Below, piece by piece: positions 43,818-53,198 of a DNA stretch of 64,000 bases. Below the pieces are notes generated by a model, which was not told where the DNA came from, made no database searches, and worked only from the letters and a program-made list of their open reading frames with translations. The translations under genes were made by a program, and so were the position numbers. Source of the stretch: Panicum virgatum (Eukaryota; Streptophyta; Magnoliopsida; Poales; Poaceae); NCBI RefSeq assembly GCF_016808335.1, contig NC_053139.1:37816464-37880463 (forward strand). Reading direction: 5' to 3'. Numbering within the stretch: the stretch's first letter is position 1; every line of letters starts with the position of its first letter.

Positions 43818-43825
43818 GGATATGC
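43818..43825. promoter_or_regulatory. P1BS element (PHR binding site)
   Basis: GGATATGC fits the P1BS consensus GNATATNC. It is 180 bases upstream of the SPX ATG and 24 bases from a second P1BS. Confidence 0.65.
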
Positions 43826-43848
43826 GGGGCGGGGAGGTGGGAAGCGGC

Positions 43849-43856
43849 GAATATTC
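43849..43856. promoter_or_regulatory. P1BS element (PHR binding site)
   Basis: GAATATTC is a perfect palindromic P1BS, 211 bases upstream of the SPX ATG. SPX1 genes are known direct targets of PHR factors under phosphate starvation. Confidence 0.75.
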
Positions 43857-46800
43857 GCGAGGAAGGATATTATTGTTGCGGTGTGCGCGCGACGCGAGCT
43901 TATTCCTCTCGCCGCGCTCGCCGCCGAAAAAGCCACTTCGAGGGTGGACGGAAGCCGCCGAGGTGAGGTGGACGGGACGGGGAGGGAAGACAGACACGGG
44001 GTGAGGTGGTGGCGTGTGCCGCCGTGGAGTTATGCGGCGAAACACGGGGAAGAAGGGCATGCCCGCCGGTGGGCTGCGTATGGTGGTTTGCAACTCGCGG
44101 CGGCTTCTCGCGCGTCACAAGTGGTAAACGGTTCCGTGCTTTCTCAGTGCCAAGTGCCAACTGCCAAGTCATCCTTACGTGGATGGATATTTGTTTGCTT
44201 TTGAAAAAAAAAACATGTTTCAGTTTTTGTGTTTTATGCAGGGGTGAGGCCAGCTCTAAACTTATCGTGGAGCACTTCTTAAGGCGCAAGCAAATTTTTG
44301 TAGCAATGTATGATGAATATGAGCCTAGCTAGTGTAGGAAATTTTCTTACCCTGGGTCTGGTGATAGGGAACCAACGAACTGAATGCAACATCGCCATGG
44401 TTTTATGTGATGAGAAGATTAGTTTTGCTTATGGCTGTAAAAAAAACTTGTGTAAAGGAGCACACCTCCAAAGTAACTAATTGCTCATGGAATTTAGAAA
44501 CGGAAACCACAACCCTCGGATGTCCAACGGGAATTCGTTGTCGTATGCTCCAACGTTCGGTAGCGACGTTGAGAGACAACCGTTGCTATTGTAACATTCC
44601 GTGCAACAATACAAATATGCACCAAAAATACCTTTTGTTGTTCTAACTTTTTTCAACAAATTCTAAATTTGCAACGGAACTCCGCATCATGTTTTGTGCA
44701 ATATCAGTTAAGGATATTCGTCATCTAATAAAGCGGAGAGCATTGTAGCACTCAATGTGATACCAAAACATTAAATAAAGCTCCGCAACATAAATCTCCC
44801 CAAATAACACATGAAGCGGCTGCTCACGTATCTGAATTTTCCCCGCATAGACACGTAGTTTACTGAACTTTGGAGTGTTTCTTAACCAAAAAAAGAAATA
44901 TAGTATTGTTATCCGGTCTGACCATGTGCTAATAAGGAGAGAAAAACACCAGTTGCTTGGACCACCAATTAATTAAGTTAGACAGGATATTTGAGGTGGG
45001 AGATGGAGATTGTGAGCACAACTGCTTAAAGAGGGGATCAACGCTATTCAAATGCTGCTAGGTAAGATATCCATAGGAATATTCTTAGCAATAATAATCA
45101 CGCCTCATTGACACGCCAAGCTCGTGATGTGTAGTGAATAGTGATAAGACTGAGCTGGGGCCCCTCTGAATACATAAGATATGTTAATATGGCTGAAATT
45201 TGCCATTAACCTGGAAAACCCTACTTTATCCTCTTCGACAGAATAATTAAAATAAAAAAGTGACACTATATTGAAAAACTGATCTTTTCCCTGCCAAAAT
45301 TAATATCACGCGCTTTTGCAATCGCCTTTTATCATTTGGCATATTACTCTCTTCCAAAAGTATCCAATGGGAAAACAAAAATTGTACAATTCTCATGCCC
45401 ATATATTTCAGCAACAGCAGTCCCATTCAAATATATCAAGATCTCGATTGTGTAGAAGCGGCGACTCGACAATGTTGGAAACAAAACAAAGAAACAAAAC
45501 CACATGCTAAACGATGACCTTTGCCAGTGTGTCGCCGTGTTTGTGCTCAGCCATATCGCGTGGGTTGGTTAGTCTTTCCTGAAGTCTTCTCTGACATCTC
45601 GTTGGGCTAACTTTTCTTGTATATAATTTCTTTTATCTTAATTGAGCCGTAGAGTTCTAACCTTTTGTTTCAAAAAAAAGACGCATAAATGAACACAGTG
45701 TTCACTGGGTGCAGAAGATCCCAGCAGCACTCCAAATATTCTACTCCCGGCCCCGCATGTCCGCCCTGCTGTGGCGATGGAAGAAGATTCCGGGCATAAT
45801 TCTTCCCCGGAAGTGGAATATCCAAGCGGATATATCTCAGATCCTCTGCGCGTCCCTGTCCTGGCCTTAAAAGCCTCGGTCCTTCTCTGTCGGCTTCTCC
45901 CTCTAACAACCCAAGAAAAAAAATAAACAGGAGCTTCCATGAGAAGATCCGGAGATTATCGCGTCTCGCGAAGCCGCTGCTTACCCGATCACTCGAGAGC
46001 TGGAGCTGTCATCTGGAAGCGGCAGATGGCCGCGCTGTTCCGAGAGATCTTTGGGTTTAGCTTTCACACTGGCTTCTGTTTACTTAAATACTGAGCATTC
46101 TTGCTTGTCGAAACAGTGATGTGGCTGACGAGATATTCAGTTATTGAATTCTCGTAGATTTCTCTTCACATGAACGTGTGGCTCTCATCTCACGAGTTCT
46201 CGTGAGTCGTGACACATTTTTGGTGGCAGCTTGAGTGGTTATTTGATTATTTTAAGGAAAGTTGTGGAGAAGCCGCCTGGTTTTTTAAGGAAGAGGTTAA
46301 AAGTTGAAATGATAAAAGACCAAGTAGCCAGTGTTGTTGGGTTTGGTAAGTGGGCAAGTCAAGTGACATTGGTCACCGAGGAAAGCACGTGTCCTAGTAG
46401 GTCCAGACTGCGGTCCACGTAAGAAGACCGTGGAACATGACTGCTGTTTGTTGGCATGGTCGAAAAGTACGTATGATCATTGGTCGAACTTTTAGGTCCA
46501 CATGGGTGACTGTTACGTGTAGCTTTTTTTTGTTGTCCCACTTTGAATTATTAATTGACTGTAGGTCTCGCAGATATATTATTGAAATATAGCTTTTGAA
46601 ACGATACATAGTTGTGGTTGCGATAAAGTTATTCCAACTATATCAATGCTTTCAAAGTAATATATATATATATAGTTTGCTAGAAAATTGTTAGTTTCTC
46701 CACCATGACTACTCTATTGAGATATACACGTCATTATTTGGTTCATACACTATGGTTTGCTTTTGCAGTTAAAATGTGCACAAAACCCATAGTTTCCCTT

Positions 46801-46869
46801 AGGTTTGCATGCAAATCCAATAAAAACTTGTAAGTTCCAGAGCCTTTTACTGCGCACAGAGAATAGCAT

Positions 46870-46912
46870 GCATTTTCATTTTCTTTTTTTTGAAGTAAAG
46901 CATTTTCATTTT
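46870..46912 (-). mobile_element. Ultra-short poly(A) insertion with 13-bp direct repeats
   Basis: The perfect 13-mer gcattttcatttt (46870-46882 and 46900-46912) flanks a 17-base insert. On the minus strand it reads TTTACTTCAAAAAAAAG, sharing CTTCAAAAAAAA with the insert at 34701. The repeat is low in complexity, which weakens the case. Confidence 0.45.
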
Positions 46913-47078
46913 TAGTGCGGAATATAGTTTAAGATGATATAAACAATTATTAATTAGGACCTCATTTCTTTGTCCACCTCTGCTTTACCGTTTGATTCCG
47001 ATATCTATTCTCCTTCTTTCCAAAATCCGCGGGCGGAGCCCATATGCTAGTATTCCTTAAGCATATGGTTGCAAACCA

Positions 47079-47124
47079 AGATATTCCAATGATCGTTGCT
47101 AAAAAAAAGATATTCCAATGATCG
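47079..47124 (+). mobile_element. Ultra-short poly(A) insertion with 17-bp direct repeats
   Basis: The perfect 17-mer agatattccaatgatcg (47079-47095 and 47108-47124) flanks the 12-base insert TTGCTAAAAAAA. It lies immediately left of the hAT element. Confidence 0.5.
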
Positions 47125-47133
47125 CGTTGCAAC

Positions 47134-48531
47134 CAGGGTTCACCTTACCGGTTGGTAACCGACGGTTACCGCCAAATTTTTCCGATACCGCTACTAGGCG
47201 GTAACCCATATCGGCGGTAAATTTTAAAAAATTTTGCCGAAATTTAAAATTTTCAAAAAAAATTGAAATAAAAAAGGAAAAAATATGGTAAGAAAGTAGA
47301 GATGACATACATCATTCTAATATAGAACATGTTCAAATATTTGACTGTTTGGGCACTCAAAAAAATAAAAAAACTGCATTGTGAGCGGTATTCTCTAATC
47401 CCGAGCGGTATTCGGCGTTTTCCGAGCGGAAATCGGCGTTTTCCGAGCGGAAATCGGCGTGTTTGGACCGGAAACCACTGCATTGTGAGTATTTCTTGAT
47501 TTTACATTGATTTTTAGATGTTTGTTGTGTAGCTATATTAAAAAAACATGTGTTCATATTAGCTATATGGATCCATTTGTTCATGGTAGTTGGATGTTAA
47601 TTTGTTCATTTTAGCTATATGTATATATGTGTGTTCATATTTCAAATATGTACATATATTTTCATTTGTTCATTTGTTCATGTGTGTTCATTTGTTCATA
47701 TGTACGTATATAGTTGTGTTAATGTTAGTTGTATCGTTTGCGCGTGGTTGTAGGCAAATGGTGGATCCGGTGTGGGAGCATGGAGAGAAGAGAGGCAATG
47801 GATGGAAGTGCAACTATTGCCATCAACAGAGGAATGGGGGAGGAACAACAAGGCTTAAGGAGCATTTGGCGCAACGGGAAGGATGCGAAGGACTGTCCTT
47901 CGGTCCCTCTTAAAGTGAAGACGTTTTTTAACCGTGAGCTTGACAGGATCATAGGCAAAAAAATGGAAAGGGAGCGGTCAAAGATGAGGGCCTATGGAGC
48001 CTATGGCGCATATGGGGCCTATGGAGCCTATGGCTATAGCTCATATCAACAGGATGAGACTGAAGAATAAACTCCATGTGGTATGTATCATGTGAACTAC
48101 TATGTATTATGTATATTGACGATTATGGTTTGTAATGACTACGGTTGTGATGATTTGTATGGACTATGATTGTGATGACTTCTATGGACTATGGATGTGA
48201 ATTTCTATTTTTATAGATATGAACTTCTATTCTATGTATGTGTAAATGTTATATAAATATTTGATATATACCATCAGCAATGATATTTACAAAATTACGG
48301 TGAAATGCTACCAAAATTTTCAATTTTCAAAAATCATACGGTGTTTACCGGTTAAAACCGACGGTTACCGGTCGATAAACAGCGATTACCGGTCGGTAAA
48401 CAACAGTTACCGGTTTTTTGAATTTGAATTGGTATTTTGAGCGGTTTCCAGCGGTTTCCGACGATTTACCGCCGGTTTACCGATACCGTTGGTTGGCGGA
48501 AATCGCTTTACCGTCGGTACGGTGAACCCTG
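47134..48531 (+). mobile_element. hAT-type element carrying only a BED-finger gene
   Basis: 1398 bp. Termini are CAGGGTTCACCTTACCG at the left and the complement of CAGGGTTCACCGTACCG at the right, flanked by a perfect 8-bp target duplication GTTGCAAC (47126-47133 and 48532-48539). Subterminal regions are crowded with 'accggt', 'cggtaa' and 'gagcggaaatcggcgt' words, typical transposase-binding clusters of hAT elements. Inside is one BED zinc-finger reading frame. The hAT catalytic and dimerisation (hATC) domains are absent, so it must depend on a transposase from elsewhere. Confidence 0.88.
47758..48070 (+). pseudogene. BED zinc-finger ORF with AYG repeat, frameshifted
   Basis: From the ATG at 47758 the frame reads MVDPVWEHGEKRGNGWKCNY and then CHQQRNGGGTTRLKEHLA. 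This is a BED finger (aromatic residues, Cys-x2-Cys, then His), the DNA-binding N terminus of hAT transposases. At about 47880 it runs into an out-of-frame end. The natural continuation lies one frame over: CPSVPLKVKTFFNREL, a basic KKMERERSK helix, then four to five Ala-Tyr-Gly repeats and an acidic end at 48070. So one base has been gained or lost around 47875-47890. A TTGTAG just before the ATG could be a splice acceptor. No catalytic domain follows. Confidence 0.7.
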
Positions 48532-48539
48532 GTTGCAAC

Positions 48540-49883
48540 TCAAAAGAATGACAAAGAGGCAACAGCGATCATGGAAATGATAACCTTTCGTACTTAGCTT
48601 GCTGACCTGCATTTGGCACTGCGACTGCTCTCATCATGCATGCTATTTTCACTATCGCCATGGAAATGAAGCTAGATTGCTAGAACATGATGCCCTCGTC
48701 GTCCTGCAGTAGTTAGATTATTGCTACTCCGTCCATATATCTGGCCGTCGTCTCTCTTGCACAAAAGATCGCTCGAAGAGGGTACCATCTTTCTCGGTTT
48801 TTGGCCCGGGAGAAGGGTACTGGACAGCGGGCGGGCAGCCAGCAGGGGCTGAATTTTGACCCGAATCTAGAAAGCACCTCTCTGCATATTCTTTTTTAGA
48901 AGAAAAATATATTGATCTTAGCGCATTACACCGGTCCTTTCACAAACAGAACCCCAAAGAAAAGGCAAATTACAAAGAAGTCCAAAACTCCTGTTCATCT
49001 TCCTCGAAGCCTTCAAAGATCCGTTCGTCACCGCCGCCGAAGCCGATTCCCAATCGTCGGCGGACACTAGAGCCAAACTCCACGAGGTGGAGGCCGCAGA
49101 GGAGGGCTTACTTCTAGGCGAATCAGCCGAGTACACTGACTCCCAGACGCATCGGCCAACTCTTGTATCCACGACGCATCCTTCGATTCCACCGCCGGCA
49201 ACCTGAGCAAAGCTCAGTTTTTCACCAAAGATCATCTTCCTCGAGATTAACAGGGTCAACAACATCATCACCTGAAGAAGACGACGATGCGTCGGCCCTC
49301 GACTCTTGGACATGTCCCCTAGCCTCTCCGGTTACGTCGGAGTAGATCGCCATCGGAGAACAGAAGAGGCTGGGAGAAATTATTCCGCTGCGCCGCCGAC
49401 GCTTCCGCATCGCCGGCGTCGCCAGAAAAAGCAAGCCGCAGAGGAGTCACACTCCTCGGCAAAACCTACCCCTCCCGCCGACATCGACGGCAAGCAAACC
49501 CTAGACCTAGGTGGACTCGACTAAAAACCCTACTAGACAGGCGATCTGTTGAAGAGACGGACCCCGTCCTCTTCACCACCAAGCAGCGTAGGCTGAGGCG
49601 AGGGACGGGGGCCGCAGGCGGCGGCGTCTCCCTTTCTTTCGCGAGAGGCAGGGCAAGCGTAACAGAAATTCGATACCCGCGGTTTCTTTACCTCGGCTGC
49701 ATTTCTTGGGCAGATGCCTTCGTCACTTTTTGGCAGCCAATTTTGCTCGTCTCTACTACTGTATCGATGCATTATGTTTGAGGGTTTGAAGAGGTGAAAC
49801 TTGTAACGGATAGTGTGGGACTACCGGACACCCTAAGGGCAGCTTTAGTGTATGATCTGTAGAAATGTGCTAGAGAATGCCAT
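48540..49883. other. Intergenic region, no gene recognised
   Basis: 48900-49800 has GC-rich open frames on both strands without known domains. Composition suggests a captured or retroposed fragment, but no ends were found. Confidence 0.4.
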
Positions 49884-50406
49884 GGGCGTGTTTGGAACAT
49901 TAGCTCAAGGATAATTTTTAACCTTGAATAGGTAGGCTAATAATTAGCCCAAGGTGAATTGTTTGGATGCATAGGCTAATGTTGGATTAATATGCACACA
50001 CCCTAATAAATGCACCAACTCCCACACCTTTCTCTGCAATAACTATTGGCCTCTCCCGCCATTTTTCTGCTGCTGCTGCTTGCCGCGATGCTTTGCAGCA
50101 GCTACTTGCCGCACTGCTTTGCTACTGCCGCTGGTTGCTCTGTTCCAGCCGCAGGGTTCAAACATCGTGCACATATTATAATTTTAAAAAAGGAGTTTGT
50201 CCATACAGAACTGTCACATATAGCTCACCATGCACACATATTACAACAGCAAAAATATAATTGTCCATTCAATTGAAGTCTCACACATAGCACACAAGTC
50301 CTCTCTGGACCGATACAAATACATTTCAGTAACCATTGAACAAAGCAGCAGCTATCTCATCACGGAAAGCATTCATGTTGGTGTCTTCTATGAGAGGTTC
50401 ATCATC

Positions 50407-51678
50407 CTAACTTTCATCTAATTCATCATCCGAACTTTCATGCTCAGACGTTATTGGGTTATCGTTTTCATCCTCATCACACGGAGCAAAGTCCATATCT
50501 CTTATCCTGCTTTCTCGAATGAAATTATGAAGATCCATGCATGCTACAATTATTCTAGCTTGCTTACGAGTTGGAAATTTTGGTATATTCAACAGCATCC
50601 TGAATTTCATTTTCAAAACTCCAAAAGACCGCTCTATGAAATTTCTAATCCGGGAATGTGCGTGATTAAACGTCTCTTTTATGCCTGCTGGTGGCGGGCC
50701 GTTCTGCCAATGCTCCACATGACACCTTGTACACCGATACGGAGATAGATAACCCGGACGATTTGGGTACCCCACATCAACTACATAATACTTCCCTACA
50801 TATTCAAATGCTTAATGTGAGATACATGACCAACGAAAAATAAAAACCTACTTACAGGGCATAGACAACACATTACCTGGAGGTGGATGTGGAAACTTGT
50901 CACCAAATCTGCTCATTGCATCGTTGAATACTCTCATATCATGACCAGAACCAGGCCATCCCGCAAGCATAAATGTAACTCTCATGTCAAAATCACAAAC
51001 AGTAAGCACATTCTGTGAAGTGTAGTTGTGTCTGTTCAAATGCTGCACCGTCTTCCCTTTTGCAACCACCATCTTTATATGTGTACCATCTATTGCCCCT
51101 ATACAACCATTGAAGTGTGGCCAGAAATCTGAATTTTCTAAGTTAGGGTGAACCGTTGAAAATTGTGGGTCCTTTGGAGCAATAATGTCGGCTGCTAGCT
51201 TTAGAATACTAGTCAAAACTGTGTTAAATGTTCGGCTAACTGTCTCCATCGATCTCCTAAACCGATCCTCAGCCTGCCTAACTGGTTGTGGTGCACCAAC
51301 AATCCATAAAAACATAGCTAAAGCCTCTACGGATGTCATTCTTGATGATGATTTCAAACCATAGGAGTCAACCAAACTGTTGTGTAGTCTATTAAACAAA
51401 GACCTCTCTACCCTAAACATTTTGTAGCAAGATGAATCACGTGCTAGTGTCCTCCGAACCCATTGTATCCCTGATTCACCTTTTACCCTCCTTGGTAGTT
51501 TGTCAAATTATTTTTCATAATACATACCGAATATGGTGGCTGCCTACACCATAAATTGTTGACTCCTCTTGAGATTGTTGCGGGCCATGGCAACAATCTC
51601 ATCCTCACTTGATGTTGCACCACCTTGTTCCTCACTTGCTGCAGCACTTTCTTCACCACTTGCTTCATGCATGCCATC
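50407..51678 (-). pseudogene. Harbinger (HARBI1-like) DDE transposase, two nonsense codons
   Basis: Two exons: about 50877-51678 and 50407-50795 (donor GTAATG, acceptor ATATGTAG). The N-terminal part has an acidic Ser/Glu stretch, then KLPRRVKGESGIQWVRR and MFRVERSLFNRLHNSLVD. The nuclease has catalytic D in GAIDGTHIKM, D in VVDVGYPNRPGY and E in FIERSFGVLK, so the DDE triad is retained. The end is acidic (EHESSDDELDES). In-frame stops at 51544-51546 (TAG) and 51508-51510 (TAA) cut off the N-terminal 43-55 codons; an internal start at 51420 remains possible. The partner Myb-like gene is 275 bp upstream on the same strand. Confidence 0.85.
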
Positions 51679-51952
51679 CTAATTGAAGAAATGAAACAAA
51701 ATTTCAGAACATGAATCAAATATAAGACAGCAGACGTGAATATATGTTTCAGCCCACAGAATGCGTGCACCACATATGAAACATTCATTAGATATAGGAA
51801 CCAAAGTTTCATGATACCAAGATAACATAAAAGTTCAGCACAGCAACACAACTAAAGGTTCATGACTCCAACACAACAAAAGGTTCATCACAGCAAATTC
51901 TTCAGACTGAGTCTTCCTCTAGCAATGAACAGCCCACAGACAAATTGTCTAT

Positions 51953-53192
51953 CTAAGACAAATTTTTGTCCATGCAATATCTCTGAATGTAATTGAGCCT
52001 TGCCACTGCATTGGGCAACCCACAGAAGAATTGCCTCTGGAATGGATCTTTGAACATCTTGCCAATTGCATATACCTCGACACCGTCATCTTCTATCCCA
52101 CTCTCAAATGCCAACTCTTGACACCTTTTGATTGAATTCTCCTCCTCTTTTTGGGAATTCAGTTTTGCATCATGTGCTTGTTGGAGAGTTTGGTGGCTGA
52201 CATCCACAGACTCGGTGAATTTTGTAGCTATATGTTTCATGATCCTGACCATTGGGCTCCTTGTTTTCTTAACTGGACTTGCACCTGTGCTGATAGTGCT
52301 ACATGACGATCTCTTGAAGTTGCGGGTACTTGTACTCGTAGGGGTGCCCCCAAAGTCATCTGCATCCTCTTCTCCATCATCTTCAGCATCCTCATCTGCC
52401 TCATAAAAGTCATGCCTAGGAATATATGCTGTGGTCCCATCCACAGTGTTACCATGAAACATCTCTTCCAGCTCATCCAAATAAGGGGGAGGACCATACT
52501 TTAGTTTCTTCAACCATGGTTTCCCCTGTAGTTAACAACATTAAGGTCAGGTAAGCAAAATTGATGAAAGCATAAAAGGATTGATGAAATCACATAAAAG
52601 GAAAGTACCTTTGTATTCCTTTTCCAAAAATCAGACTCAGCATCGATAGTGCCATCTGGTGTTCGGCCTAATCCAGTATGTGCTTGCAAGAAGCGCCAGA
52701 ATGAGTACAAACTTTTCAGCTGGGTAAGTTCATTCTTCATCTGCTACCTATCATGCTTACGTCCAGTTTGCAAGTAATAGCCATCGATTATAGCTTTGTA
52801 CCCAGCCCCATTCATTTGTCCACCAATATAATTCCCTAAACGTAATTGCTCAATGCACAATCTTAAGAATTTAGCACAATTTTCATCACACCAATTTACC
52901 TTGGTTCTTCCCATCTAGAAGAGAGAAAAAAAATGGAATAGCATTCAAGAACATAATCCTATTTACTTTGAAATTAAACATGCATGTCAGATGAGATTAC
53001 CATAGAACCACCAGAACTGCCGAGGTGCTCGTTGATGTCGTCATCTTCATCTTCAGATTCTATGTTCTCGTAGGCGGCCGCTTGTGCTTGTCGATGACCG
53101 GTATTGGCAGCGGATGCAGCTCGACCACCACCACGACCCCTGTCATTTTGCCGGCCGCTGCCACGCGCATGTTGACGAGCCAGGGCCGACAT
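51953..53192 (-). pseudogene. Myb/SANT-like ORF of the PIF/Harbinger element
   Basis: Three exons with GT-AG junctions and matching phases: 53001-53192, 52609-52914 and 51953-52525. Exon 1 is Arg/Gly-rich (MSALARQHARG) with an acidic tail. Exon 2 holds the Myb/SANT-like domain typical of PIF ORF1 and of L10-interacting-Myb-like plant proteins (KVNWCDENCAKFLRLCIEQL, then QLKSLYSFWRFLQAHTGLG). Exon 3 has WLKKLKYGPPPYLDELEEMF, an acidic stretch and a C-terminal helix. In PIF elements this protein helps the transposase bind DNA and enter the nucleus. A TAG at 52744-52746 interrupts exon 2. The retrotransposon insertion lies 6 bp upstream of the ATG at 53192, so its promoter or an upstream exon has been separated. 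Confidence 0.8.
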
Positions 53193-53198
53193 GGCTGC

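Larger units (their letters stand above)
43857..47133. other. Intergenic region, no gene recognised
   Basis: Upstream of the SPX gene. An open stretch at 45640-45940 (minus) has no domain that I recognise. It includes a short AT repeat (about 46660-46672), two poly(A) stubs (46870-46912 and 47079-47124), and ends at the hAT element. Confidence 0.5.
49884..53198 (-). mobile_element. PIF/Harbinger element, left part (interrupted on the right)
   Basis: It carries the two genes that define autonomous PIF/Harbinger elements, a DDE transposase and a Myb/SANT-like protein, both on the minus strand. The left end is tentatively at GGGCGTGTTTGG (49884-49895), resembling grass PIF/Tourist termini. The right terminus was not found: the gag-only retrotransposon is inserted at 53199, and I see no matching inverted end in 63212-64000. 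Both genes carry stops, so the element is dead as an autonomous unit. Confidence 0.75.

Noticed and set aside
45638..45940. 100-codon minus-strand frame
   Set aside because: No recognisable domain, no splice or promoter context; cannot be supported as a gene.
48918..49772. Possible captured gene or LINE fragment
   Set aside because: No reverse transcriptase, endonuclease or known domain in any frame; no ends or target duplications found.
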